From assembly GCA_963978895.1 (NCBI GenBank), contig OZ022246.1, positions 6,152,432-6,216,431 on the forward strand: 64,000 nucleotides of DNA, written 5' to 3'. Of the stretch, positions 1 to 13,700 are shown piece by piece. Positions within the stretch are counted from its first letter, which is position 1; each line of letters starts with the position of its first letter. Below the pieces are notes generated by a model that made no database searches, was not told the DNA's origin, and worked only from the letters and a program-made list of their open reading frames with translations. Source of the stretch: Erpobdella octoculata. Lineage: Eukaryota > Annelida > Clitellata > Hirudinida > Erpobdellidae. Both the position numbers and the translations under genes were made by a program.

Positions 1-3000
1 CCGAGGATCACGAATCCGAGGTCCTTTTTGCTCTAGGACGCTCCGTTTCGGAGATACAGCGGTTTGAAGTTTTGAAAAATAAAAGTTGTCAAAACTGAAA
101 AATTGTATTGGGTTTTAATAGAACTCTGCCCGAGGATCACGAATCCGAGGTCCTTTTTGCTCTAGGACGCTCCGTTTCGGAGATACAGCGGTTTGAAGTT
201 TTGAAAAATAAAAGTTGTCAAAACTGAAAAATTGTATTGGGTTTTAATAGAACTCTGCCCGAGGATCACGAATCCGAGGTCCTTTTTGCTCTAGGACGCT
301 CCGTTTCGGAGATACAGCGGTTTGAAGTTTTGAAAAATAAAAGTTGTCAAAACTGAAAAATTGTATTGGGTTTTAATAGAACTCTGCCCGAGGATCACGA
401 ATCCGAGGTCCTTTTTGCTCTAGGACGCTCCGTTTCGGAGATACAGCGTTTTAAAGTTTTGAAAAATAAAAGTTGTCAAAACTGAAAAATTGTTTTACAT
501 CCTAATAGAACTCGGCCTGAGGATCACGAATCCGAGGTCCTTTTTGCTCTAGGACGCTCCGTTTCGGAGATACAGCGTTTTAAAGTTTTGAAAAATAAAA
601 GTTGTCAAAACTGAAAAATTGTATTGAGTCCTAATAAAACTCGGCCCGTGGATCACGAATCCGAGGTCCTTTTTGCTCTAGGACGCTCCGTTTCGGAGAT
701 ACAGCGTTTTAAAGTTTTAAAAAATAAAAGTTGTCAAAACTGAAAAATTGTTTTACATCCTAATAGAACTCGGCCCGAGGATCACGAATCCGAGGTCCTT
801 TTTGCTCTAGGACGCTCCGTTTCGGAGATACAGCGGCTTAAAGTTTTGAAAAATAAAAGTTGTCAAAACTGAAAAATTGTATTGAGTCCTAATAGAACTC
901 GGCCTGAGGATCACGTATCCGAGGTCCTTTTTGCTCTAGGACGCTCCGTTTCGGAGATACAGCGGTTTAAAGTTTTGAAAAATAAAAGTTGTCAAAACTG
1001 AAAAATTGTATTGGGTTTCAATAGAACTCGGCCTGAGGATCACGAATCCGAGGTCCTTTTTGCTCTAGGACGCTCCGTTTCGGATATACAGCGTTTTAAA
1101 GTTTTGAAATATAAAAGTTGTCAAAACTGAAAAATTGTATTGGGTCCTAATAGAACTCGGCCCGAGGATCACGAATCCGAGGTCCTTTTTGCTCTAGGAC
1201 GCTCCGTTTCGGAGATACAGCGGTTTAAAGTTTTGAAAAATAAAAGTTGTCAAAACTGAAAAATTGTATTGGGTTTTAATAGAACTCTGCCCGAGGATCA
1301 CGAATCCGAGGTCCTTTTTGCTCTAGGACGCTCCGTTTCGGAGATACAGCGGTTTAAAGTTTTGAAAAATAAAAGTTGTCAAAACTGAAAAATTGTATTG
1401 GGTTTCAATAGAACTCTGCCCGATGATCACGAATCCGAGGTCCTTTTTGCTCTAGGACGCTCCGTTTCGGAGATACAGCGGTTTAAAGTTTTGAAAAATA
1501 AAAGTTGTCAAAACTGAGAAATTGTATTGGGTTTCAATAGAACTCTGCCCGAGGATCACGAATCCGAGGTCCTTTTTGCTCTAGGACGCTCCGTTTCGGA
1601 GATACAGCGGTTTGAAGTTTTGAAAAATAAAAGTTGTCAAAACTGAAAAATTGTATTGGGTTTTAATAGAACTCTGCCCGAGGATCACGAATCCGAGGTC
1701 CTTTTTGTTCTAGGACGCTCCGTTTCGGAGATACAGCGGTTTGAAGTTTTGAAAAATAAAAGTTGTCAAAACTGAAAAATTGTATTGGGTTTCAATAGAA
1801 CTCTGCCCGAGGATCACGAATCCGAGGTCCTTTTTGCTCTAGGACGCTCCGTTTCGGAGATACAGCGTTTTAAAGTTTTGAAAAATAAAAGTTGTCAAAA
1901 CTGAAAAATTGTTTTACATCCTAATAGAACTCGGCCTGATGATCACGAATCCGAGGTCCTTTTTGCTCTAGGACGCTCCGTTTCGGATATACAGCGTTTT
2001 AAAGTTTTGAAATATAAAAGTTGTCAAAACTGAAAAATTGTATTGGGTCCTAATAGAACTCGGCCCGAGGATCACGAATCCGAGGTCCTTTTTGCTCTAG
2101 GACGCTCCGTTTCGGAGATACAGCGGTTTAAAGTTTTGAAAAATAAAAGTTGTCAAAACTGAAAAATTGTATTGGGTCCTAATAGAACTCGGCCCGAGGA
2201 TCACGAATCCGAGGTCCTTTTTGCTCTAGGACGCTCCGTTTCGGAGATACAGCGGTTTAAAGTTTTGAAAAATAAAAGTTGTCAAAACTGAAAAATTGTA
2301 TTGGGTTTCAATAGAACTCTGCCCGATGATCACGAATCCGAGGTCCTTTTTGCTCTAGGACGCTCCGTTTCGGAGATACAGCGGTTTAAAGTTTTGAAAA
2401 ATAAAAGTTGTCAAAACTGAAAAATTGTATTGGGTTTCAATAGAACTCTGCCCGAGGATCACGAATCCGAGGTCCTTTTTGCTCTAGGACGCTCCGTTTC
2501 GGAGATACAGCGGTTTGAAGTTTTGAAAAATAAAAGTTGTCAAAACTGAAAAATTGTATTGGGTTTTAATAGAACTCTGCCCGAGGATCACGAATCCGAG
2601 GTCCTTTTTGTTCTAGGACGCTCCGTTTCGGAGATACAGCGTTTTAAAGTTTTGAAATATAAAAGTTGTCAAAACTGAAAAATTGTATTGGGTCCTAATA
2701 GAACTCGGCCCGAGGATCACGAATCCGAGGTCCTTTTTGCTCTAGGACGCTCCGTTTCGGAGATACAGCGGTTTAAAGTTTTGAAAAATAAAAGTTGTCA
2801 AAACTGAAAAATTGTATTGGGTTTTAATAGAACTCTGCCCGAGGATCACGAATCCGAGGTCCTTTTTGCTCTAGGACGCTCCGTTTCGGAGATACAGCGG
2901 TTTAAAGTTTTGAAAAATAAAAGTTGTCAAAACTGAAAAATTGTATTGGGTTTCAATAGAACTCTGCCCGAGGATCACGAATCCGAGGTCCTTTTTGTTC

Positions 3001-4746
3001 TAGGACGCTCCGTTTCGGAGATACAGCGGTTTGAAGTTTTGAAAAATAAAAGTTGTCAAAACTGAAAAATTGTATTGGGTTTCAATAGAACTCTGCCCGA
3101 GGATCACGAATCCGAGGTCCTTTTTGCTCTAGGACGCTCCGTTTCGGAGATACAGCGTTTTAAAGTTTTGAAAAATAAAAGTTGTCAAAACTGAAAAATT
3201 GTATTGGGTATCAATAGAACTCCGCCCGAGGATCACGAATCCGAGGTCCTTTTTGCTCTAGGACGCTCCGTTTCGGAGATACAGCGTTTTAAAGTTTTGA
3301 AAAATAAAAGTTGTCAAAACTGAAAAATTGTTTTACATCCTAATAGAACTCGGCCTGAGGATCACGAATCCGAGGTCCTTTTTGCTCTAGGACGCTCCGT
3401 TTCGGATATACAGCGTTTTAAAGTTTTGAATTATAAAAGTTGTCAAAACTGAAAAATTGTATTGGGTCCTAATAGAACTCGGCCCGAGGATCACGAATCC
3501 GAGGTCCTTTTTGCTCTAGGACGCTCCGTTTCGGAGATACAGCGGTTTAAAGTTTTGAAAAATAAAAGTTGTCAAAACTGAAAAAATGTATTGGGTCCTA
3601 ATAGAACTCGGCCCGAGGATCACGAATCCGAGGTCCTTTTTGCTCTAGGACGCTCCGTTTCGGAGATACAGCGGTTTAAAGTTTTGAAAAATAAAAGTTG
3701 TCAAAACTGAAAAAATGTTTTACATCCTAATAGAACTCGGCCTGAGGATCACGTATCCGAGGTCCTTTTTGCTCTAGGACGCTCCGTTTCGGAGATACAG
3801 CGGTTTAAAGTTTTGAAAAATAAAAGTTGTCAAAACTGAAAAATTTTATTGGGTGCTAATAGAACTCGGCCCGAGGATCACGAATCCGAGGTCCTTTTTG
3901 CTCTAGGACGCTCCGTTTCGGAGATACAGCGTTTTAAAGTTTTGAAAAATAAAAGTTGTCAAAACTGAAAAATTGTTTTACATCCTAATAGAACTCGGCC
4001 TGAGGATCACGAATCCGAGGTCCTTTTTGCTCTAGGACGCTCCGTTTCGGAGATACAGCGGTTTAAAGTTTTGAAAAATAAAAGTTGTCAAAACTGAAAA
4101 ATTGTATTGAGTCCTAATAAAACTCGGCCCGTGGATCACGAATCCGAGGTCCTTTTTGCTCTAGGACGCTCCGTTTCGGAGATACAGCGTTTTAAAGTTT
4201 TAAAAAATAAAAGTTGTCAAAACTGAAAAATTGTTTTACATCCTAATAGAACTCGGCCTGAGGATCACGAATCCGAGGTCCTTTTTGCTCTAGGACGCTC
4301 CGTTTCGGAGATACAGCGTTTTAAAGTTTTGAAAAATAAAAGTTGTCAAAACTGAAAAATTGTTTTACATCCTAATAGAACTCGGCCTGAGGATCACGAA
4401 TCCGAGGTCCTTTTTGCTCTAGGACGCTCCGTTTCGGATATACAGCGTTTTAAAGTTTTGAAATATAAAAGTTGTCAAAACTGAAAAATTGTATTGGGTC
4501 CTAATAGAACTCGGCCCGAGGATCACGAATCCGAGGTCCTTTTTGCTCTAGGACGCTCCGTTTCGGAGATACAGCGGTTTAAAGTTTTGAAAAATAAAAG
4601 TTGTCAAAACTGAAAAATTGTATTGGGTTTCAATAGAACTCTGCCCGATGATCACGAATCCGAGGTCCTTTTTGCTCTAGGACGCTCCGTTTCGGAGATA
4701 CAGCGGTTTAAAGTTTTGAAAAATAAAAGTTGTCAAAACTGAAAAA

Positions 4747-7700
4747 TTTTATTGGGTGCTAATAGAACTCTGCCCGAGGATCACGAATCCGAGGTCCTTT
4801 TTGCTCTAGGACGCTCCGTTTCGGAGATACAGCGGTTTGAAGTTTTGAAAAATAAAAGTTGTCAAAACTGAAAAATTGTATTGGGTTTTAATAGAACTCT
4901 GCCCGAGGATCACGAATCCGAGGTCCTTTTTGCTCTAGGACGCTCCGTTTCGGAGATACAGCGGTTTGAAGTTTTGAAAAATAAAAGTTGTCAAAACTGA
5001 AAAATTGTATTGGGTATCAATAGAACTCTGCCCGAGGATCACGAATCCGAGGTCCTTTTTGCTCTAGGACGCTCCGTTTCGGAGATACAGCGTTTTAAAG
5101 TTTTGAAAAATAAAAGTTGTCAAAACTGAAAAATTGTTTTACATCCTAATAGAACTCGGCCTGAGGATCACGAATCCGAGGTCCTTTTTGCTCTAGGACG
5201 CTCCGTTTCGGATATACAGCGTTTTAAAGTTTTGAATTATAAAAGTTGTCAAAACTGAAAAATTGTATTGGGTCCTAATAGAACTCGGCCCGAGGATCAC
5301 GAATCCGAGGTCCTTTTTGCTCTAGGACGCTCCGTTTCGGAGATACAGCGGTTTAAAGTTTTGAAAAATAAAAGTTGTCAAAACTGAAAAAATGTATTGG
5401 GTCCTAATAGAACTCGGCCCGAGGATCACGAATCCGAGGTCCTTTTTGCTCTAGGACGCTCCGTTTCGGAGATACAGCGGTTTAAAGTTTTGAAAAATAA
5501 AAGTTGTCAAAACTGAAAAATTGTATTGAGTTTCAATAGAACTCTGCCCGATGATCACGAATCCGAGGTCCTTTTTGCTCTAGGACGCTCCGTTTCGGAG
5601 ATACAGCGGTTTAAAGTTTTGAAAAATAAAAGTTGTCAAAACTGAAAAATTGTATTGGGTTTTAATAGAACTCTGCCCGAGGATCACGAATCCGAGGTCC
5701 TTTTTGCTCTAGGACGCTCCGTTTCGGAGATACAGCGGTTTGAAGTTTTGAAAAATAAAAGTTGTCAAAACTGAAAAATTGTATTGGGTTTCAATAGAAC
5801 TCTGCCCGATGATCACGAATCCGAGGTCCTTTTTGCTCTAGGACGCTCCGTTTCGGAGATACAGCGGTTTAAAGTTTTGAAAAATAAAAGTTGTCAAAAC
5901 TGAAAAATTGTATTGGGTTTTAATAGAACTCTGCCCGAGGATCACGAATCCGAGGTCCTTTTTGCTCTAGGACGCTCCGTTTCGGAGATACAGCGGTTTA
6001 AAGTTTTGAAAAATAAAAGTTGTCAAAACTGAAAAAATGTTTTACATCCTAATAGAACTCGGCCTGAGGATCACGTATCCGAGGTCCTTTTTGCTCTAGG
6101 ACGCTCCGTTTCGGAGATACAGCGGTTTAAAGTTTTGAAAAATAAAAGTTGTCAAAACTGAAAAATTGTATTGGGTTTCAATAGAACTCTGCCCGAGGAT
6201 CACGAATCCGAGGTCCTTTTTGCTCTAGGACGCTCCGTTTCGGAGATACAGCGGTTTAAAGTTTTGAAAAATAAAAGTTGTCAAAACTGAAAAATTTTAT
6301 TGGGTGCTAATAGAACTCGGCCCGAGGATCACGAATCCGAGGTCCTTTTTGCTCTAGGACGCTCCGTTTCGGAGATACAGCGTTTTAAAGTTTTGAAAAA
6401 TAAAAGTTGTCAAAACTGAAAAATTGTTTTACATCCTAATAGAACTCGGCCTGAGGATCACGAATCCGAGGTCCTTTTTGCTCTAGGACGCTCCGTTTCG
6501 GAGATACAGCGGTTTAAAGTTTTGAAAAATAAAAGTTGTCAAAACTGAAAAATTGTATTGAGTCCTAATAAAACTCGGCCCGTGGATCACGAATCCGAGG
6601 TCCTTTTTGCTCTAGGACGCTCCGTTTCGGAGATACAGCGTTTTAAAGTTTTAAAAAATAAAAGTTGTCAAAACTGAAAAATTGTTTTACATCCTAATAG
6701 AACTCGGCCTGAGGATCACGAATCCGAGGTCCTTTTTGCTCTAGGACGCTCCGTTTCGGAGATACAGCGTTTTAAAGTTTTGAAAAATAAAAGTTGTCAA
6801 AACTGAAAAATTGTTTTACATCCTAATAGAACTCGGCCTGAGGATCACGAATCCGAGGTCCTTTTTGCTCTAGGACGCTCCGTTTCGGATATACAGCGTT
6901 TTAAAGTTTTGAAATATAAAAGTTGTCAAAACTGAAAAATTGTATTGGGTCCTAATAGAACTCGGCCCGAGGATCACGAATCCGAGGTCCTTTTTGCTCT
7001 AGGACGCTCCGTTTCGGAGATACAGCGGTTTAAAGTTTTGAAAAATAAAAGTTGTCAAAACTGAAAAATTGTATTGGGTTTCAATAGAACTCTGCCCGAT
7101 GATCACGAATCCGAGGTCCTTTTTGCTCTAGGACGCTCCGTTTCGGAGATACAGCGGTTTAAAGTTTTGAAAAATAAAAGTTGTCAAAACTGAAAAATTT
7201 TATTGGGTGCTAATAGAACTCTGCCCGAGGATCACGAATCCGAGGTCCTTTTTGCTCTAGGACGCTCCGTTTCGGAGATACAGCGGTTTGAAGTTTTGAA
7301 AAATAAAAGTTGTCAAAACTGAAAAATTGTATTGGGTTTTAATAGAACTCTGCCCGAGGATCACGAATCCGAGGTCCTTTTTGCTCTAGGACGCTCCGTT
7401 TCGGAGATACAGCGGTTTGAAGTTTTGAAAAATAAAAGTTGTCAAAACTGAAAAATTGTATTGGGTATCAATAGAACTCTGCCCGAGGATCACGAATCCG
7501 AGGTCCTTTTTGCTCTAGGACGCTCCGTTTCGGAGATACAGCGTTTTAAAGTTTTGAAAAATAAAAGTTGTCAAAACTGAAAAATTGTTTTACATCCTAA
7601 TAGAACTCGGCCTGAGGATCACGAATCCGAGGTCCTTTTTGCTCTAGGACGCTCCGTTTCGGATATACAGCGTTTTAAAGTTTTGAATTATAAAAGTTGT

Positions 7701-10700
7701 CAAAACTGAAAAATTGTATTGGGTCCTAATAGAACTCGGCCCGAGGATCACGAATCCGAGGTCCTTTTTGCTCTAGGACGCTCCGTTTCGGAGATACAGC
7801 GGTTTAAAGTTTTGAAAAATAAAAGTTGTCAAAACTGAAAAAATGTATTGGGTCCTAATAGAACTCGGCCCGAGGATCACGAATCCGAGGTCCTTTTTGC
7901 TCTAGGACGCTCCGTTTCGGAGATACAGCGGTTTAAAGTTTTGAAAAATAAAAGTTGTCAAAACTGAAAAATTGTATTGGGTTTCAATAGAACTCTGCCC
8001 GATGATCACGAATCCGAGGTCCTTTTTGCTCTAGGACGCTCCGTTTCGGAGATACAGCGGTTTAAAGTTTTGAAAAATAAAAGTTGTCAAAACTGAAAAA
8101 TTGTATTGGGTTTTAATAGAACTCTGCCCGAGGATCACGAATCCGAGGTCCTTTTTGCTCTAGGACGCTCCGTTTCGGAGATACAGCGGTTTGAAGTTTT
8201 GAAAAATAAAAGTTGTCAAAACTGAAAAATTGTATTGGGTTTCAATAGAACTCTGCCCGAGGATCACGAATCCGAGGTCCTTTTTGCTCTAGGACGCTCC
8301 GTTTCGGAGATACAGCGTTTTAAAGTTTTGAAAAATAAAAGTTGTCAAAACTGAAAAATTGTTTTACATCCTAATAGAACTCGGCCTGATGATCACGAAT
8401 CCGAGGTCCTTTTTGCTCTAGGACGCTCCGTTTCGGATATACAGCGTTTTAAAGTTTTGAAATATAAAAGTTGTCAAAACTGAAAAATTGTATTGGGTCC
8501 TAATAGAACTCGGCCCGAGGATCACGAATCCGAGGTCCTTTTTGCTCTAGGACGCTCCGTTTCGGAGATACAGCGGTTTAAAGTTTTGAAAAATAAAAGT
8601 TGTCAAAACTGAAAAATTGTATTGGGTCCTAATAGAACTCGGCCCGAGGATCACGAATCCGAGGTCCTTTTTGCTCTAGGACGCTCCGTTTCGGAGATAC
8701 AGCGGTTTAAAGTTTTGAAAAATAAAAGTTGTCAAAACTGAAAAATTGTATTGGGTTTCAATAGAACTCTGCCCGATGATCACGAATCCGAGGTCCTTTT
8801 TGCTCTAGGACGCTCCGTTTCGGAGATACAGCGGTTTAAAGTTTTGAAAAATAAAAGTTGTCAAAACTGAAAAATTGTATTGGGTTTCAATAGAACTCTG
8901 CCCGAGGATCACGAATCCGAGGTCCTTTTTGTTCTAGGACGCTCCGTTTCGGAGATACAGCGGTTTGAAGTTTTGAAAAATAAAAGTTGTCAAAACTGAA
9001 AAATTGTATTGGGTTTCAATAGAACTCTGCCCGAGGATCACGAATCCGAGGTCCTTTTTGCTCTAGGACGCTCCGTTTCGGAGATACAGCGTTTTAAAGT
9101 TTTGAAAAATAAAAGTTGTCAAAACTGAAAAATTGTATTGGGTATCAATAGAACTCCGCCCGAGGATCACGAATCCGAGGTCCTTTTTGCTCTAGGACGC
9201 TCCGTTTCGGAGATACAGCGTTTTAAAGTTTTGAAAAATAAAAGTTGTCAAAACTGAAAAATTGTTTTACATCCTAATAGAACTCGGCCTGAGGATCACG
9301 AATCCGAGGTCCTTTTTGCTCTAGGACGCTCCGTTTCGGATATACAGCGTTTTAAAGTTTTGAATTATAAAAGTTGTCAAAACTGAAAAATTGTATTGGG
9401 TCCTAATAGAACTCGGCCCGAGGATCACGAATCCGAGGTCCTTTTTGCTCTAGGACGCTCCGTTTCGGAGATACAGCGGTTTAAAGTTTTGAAAAATAAA
9501 AGTTGTCAAAACTGAAAAAATGTATTGGGTCCTAATAGAACTCGGCCCGAGGATCACGAATCCGAGGTCCTTTTTGCTCTAGGACGCTCCGTTTCGGAGA
9601 TACAGCGGTTTAAAGTTTTGAAAAATAAAAGTTGTCAAAACTGAAAAAATGTTTTACATCCTAATAGAACTCGGCCTGAGGATCACGTATCCGAGGTCCT
9701 TTTTGCTCTAGGACGCTCCGTTTCGGAGATACAGCGGTTTAAAGTTTTGAAAAATAAAAGTTGTCAAAACTGAAAAATTGTATTGGGTTTCAATAGAACT
9801 CTGCCCGAGGATCACGAATCCGAGGTCCTTTTTGCTCTAGGACGCTCCGTTTCGGAGATACAGCGGTTTAAAGTTTTGAAAAATAAAAGTTGTCAAAACT
9901 GAAAAATTTTATTGGGTGCTAATAGAACTCGGCCCGAGGATCACGAATCCGAGGTCCTTTTTGCTCTAGGACGCTCCGTTTCGGAGATACAGCGTTTTAA
10001 AGTTTTGAAAAATAAAAGTTGTCAAAACTGAAAAATTGTTTTACATCCTAATAGAACTCGGCCTGAGGATCACGAATCCGAGGTCCTTTTTGCTCTAGGA
10101 CGCTCCGTTTCGGAGATACAGCGGTTTAAAGTTTTGAAAAATAAAAGTTGTCAAAACTGAAAAATTGTATTGAGTCCTAATAAAACTCGGCCCGTGGATC
10201 ACGAATCCGAGGTCCTTTTTGCTCTAGGACGCTCCGTTTCGGAGATACAGCGTTTTAAAGTTTTAAAAAATAAAAGTTGTCAAAACTGAAAAATTGTTTT
10301 ACATCCTAATAGAACTCGGCCTGAGGATCACGAATCCGAGGTCCTTTTTGCTCTAGGACGCTCCGTTTCGGAGATACAGCGTTTTAAAGTTTTGAAAAAT
10401 AAAAGTTGTCAAAACTGAAAAATTGTTTTACATCCTAATAGAACTCGGCCTGAGGATCACGAATCCGAGGTCCTTTTTGCTCTAGGACGCTCCGTTTCGG
10501 ATATACAGCGTTTTAAAGTTTTGAAATATAAAAGTTGTCAAAACTGAAAAATTGTATTGGGTCCTAATAGAACTCGGCCCGAGGATCACGAATCCGAGGT
10601 CCTTTTTGCTCTAGGACGCTCCGTTTCGGAGATACAGCGGTTTAAAGTTTTGAAAAATAAAAGTTGTCAAAACTGAAAAATTGTATTGGGTTTCAATAGA

Positions 10701-13700
10701 ACTCTGCCCGATGATCACGAATCCGAGGTCCTTTTTGCTCTAGGACGCTCCGTTTCGGAGATACAGCGGTTTAAAGTTTTGAAAAATAAAAGTTGTCAAA
10801 ACTGAAAAATTTTATTGGGTGCTAATAGAACTCTGCCCGAGGATCACGAATCCGAGGTCCTTTTTGCTCTAGGACGCTCCGTTTCGGAGATACAGCGGTT
10901 TGAAGTTTTGAAAAATAAAAGTTGTCAAAACTGAAAAATTGTATTGGGTTTTAATAGAACTCTGCCCGAGGATCACGAATCCGAGGTCCTTTTTGCTCTA
11001 GGACGCTCCGTTTCGGAGATACAGCGGTTTGAAGTTTTGAAAAATAAAAGTTGTCAAAACTGAAAAATTGTATTGGGTATCAATAGAACTCTGCCCGAGG
11101 ATCACGAATCCGAGGTCCTTTTTGCTCTAGGACGCTCCGTTTCGGAGATACAGCGTTTTAAAGTTTTGAAAAATAAAAGTTGTCAAAACTGAAAAATTGT
11201 TTTACATCCTAATAGAACTCGGCCTGAGGATCACGAATCCGAGGTCCTTTTTGCTCTAGGACGCTCCGTTTCGGATATACAGCGTTTTAAAGTTTTGAAT
11301 TATAAAAGTTGTCAAAACTGAAAAATTGTATTGGGTCCTAATAGAACTCGGCCCGAGGATCACGAATCCGAGGTCCTTTTTGCTCTAGGACGCTCCGTTT
11401 CGGAGATACAGCGGTTTAAAGTTTTGAAAAATAAAAGTTGTCAAAACTGAAAAAATGTATTGGGTCCTAATAGAACTCGGCCCGAGGATCACGAATCCGA
11501 GGTCCTTTTTGCTCTAGGACGCTCCGTTTCGGAGATACAGCGGTTTAAAGTTTTGAAAAATAAAAGTTGTCAAAACTGAAAAATTGTATTGGGTTTCAAT
11601 AGAACTCTGCCCGATGATCACGAATCCGAGGTCCTTTTTGCTCTAGGACGCTCCGTTTCGGAGATACAGCGGTTTAAAGTTTTGAAAAATAAAAGTTGTC
11701 AAAACTGAAAAATTGTATTGGGTTTTAATAGAACTCTGCCCGAGGATCACGAATCCGAGGTCCTTTTTGCTCTAGGACGCTCCGTTTCGGAGATACAGCG
11801 GTTTGAAGTTTTGAAAAATAAAAGTTGTCAAAACTGAAAAATTGTATTGGGTTTCAATAGAACTCTGCCCGAGGATCACGAATCCGAGGTCCTTTTTGCT
11901 CTAGGACGCTCCGTTTCGGAGATACAGCGGTTTAAAGTTTTGAAAAATAAAAGTTGTCAAAACTGAAAAAATGTTTTACATCCTAATAGAACTCGGCCTG
12001 AGGATCACGTATCCGAGGTCCTTTTTGCTCTAGGACGCTCCGTTTCGGAGATACAGCGGTTTAAAGTTTTGAAAAATAAAAGTTGTCAAAACTGAAAAAT
12101 TGTATTGGGTTTCAATAGAACTCTGCCCGAGGATCACGAATCCGAGGTCCTTTTTGCTCTAGGACGCTCCGTTTCGGAGATACAGCGGTTTAAAGTTTTG
12201 AAAAATAAAAGTTGTCAAAACTGAAAAATTTTATTGGGTGCTAATAGAACTCGGCCCGAGGATCACGAATCCGAGGTCCTTTTTGCTCTAGGACGCTCCG
12301 TTTCGGAGATACAGCGTTTTAAAGTTTTGAAAAATAAAAGTTGTCAAAACTGAAAAATTGTTTTACATCCTAATAGAACTCGGCCTGAGGATCACGAATC
12401 CGAGGTCCTTTTTGCTCTAGGACGCTCCGTTTCGGAGATACAGCGGTTTAAAGTTTTGAAAAATAAAAGTTGTCAAAACTGAAAAATTGTATTGAGTCCT
12501 AATAAAACTCGGCCCGTGGATCACGAATCCGAGGTCCTTTTTGCTCTAGGACGCTCCGTTTCGGAGATACAGCGTTTTAAAGTTTTAAAAAATAAAAGTT
12601 GTCAAAACTGAAAAATTGTTTTACATCCTAATAGAACTCGGCCTGAGGATCACGAATCCGAGGTCCTTTTTGCTCTAGGACGCTCCGTTTCGGAGATACA
12701 GCGTTTTAAAGTTTTGAAAAATAAAAGTTGTCAAAACTGAAAAATTGTTTTACATCCTAATAGAACTCGGCCTGAGGATCACGAATCCGAGGTCCTTTTT
12801 GCTCTAGGACGCTCCGTTTCGGATATACAGCGTTTTAAAGTTTTGAAATATAAAAGTTGTCAAAACTGAAAAATTGTATTGGGTCCTAATAGAACTCGGC
12901 CCGAGGATCACGAATCCGAGGTCCTTTTTGCTCTAGGACGCTCCGTTTCGGAGATACAGCGGTTTAAAGTTTTGAAAAATAAAAGTTGTCAAAACTGAAA
13001 AATTGTATTGGGTTTCAATAGAACTCTGCCCGATGATCACGAATCCGAGGTCCTTTTTGCTCTAGGACGCTCCGTTTCGGAGATACAGCGGTTTAAAGTT
13101 TTGAAAAATAAAAGTTGTCAAAACTGAAAAATTTTATTGGGTGCTAATAGAACTCTGCCCGAGGATCACGAATCCGAGGTCCTTTTTGCTCTAGGACGCT
13201 CCGTTTCGGAGATACAGCGGTTTGAAGTTTTGAAAAATAAAAGTTGTCAAAACTGAAAAATTGTATTGGGTTTTAATAGAACTCTGCCCGAGGATCACGA
13301 ATCCGAGGTCCTTTTTGCTCTAGGACGCTCCGTTTCGGAGATACAGCGGTTTGAAGTTTTGAAAAATAAAAGTTGTCAAAACTGAAAAATTGTATTGGGT
13401 ATCAATAGAACTCTGCCCGAGGATCACGAATCCGAGGTCCTTTTTGCTCTAGGACGCTCCGTTTCGGAGATACAGCGTTTTAAAGTTTTGAAAAATAAAA
13501 GTTGTCAAAACTGAAAAATTGTTTTACATCCTAATAGAACTCGGCCTGAGGATCACGAATCCGAGGTCCTTTTTGCTCTAGGACGCTCCGTTTCGGAGAT
13601 ACAGCGGTTTAAAGTTTTGAAAAATAAAAGTTGTCAAAACTGAAAAAATGTATTGGGTCCTAATAGAACTCGGCCCGAGGATCACGAATCCGAGGTCCTT

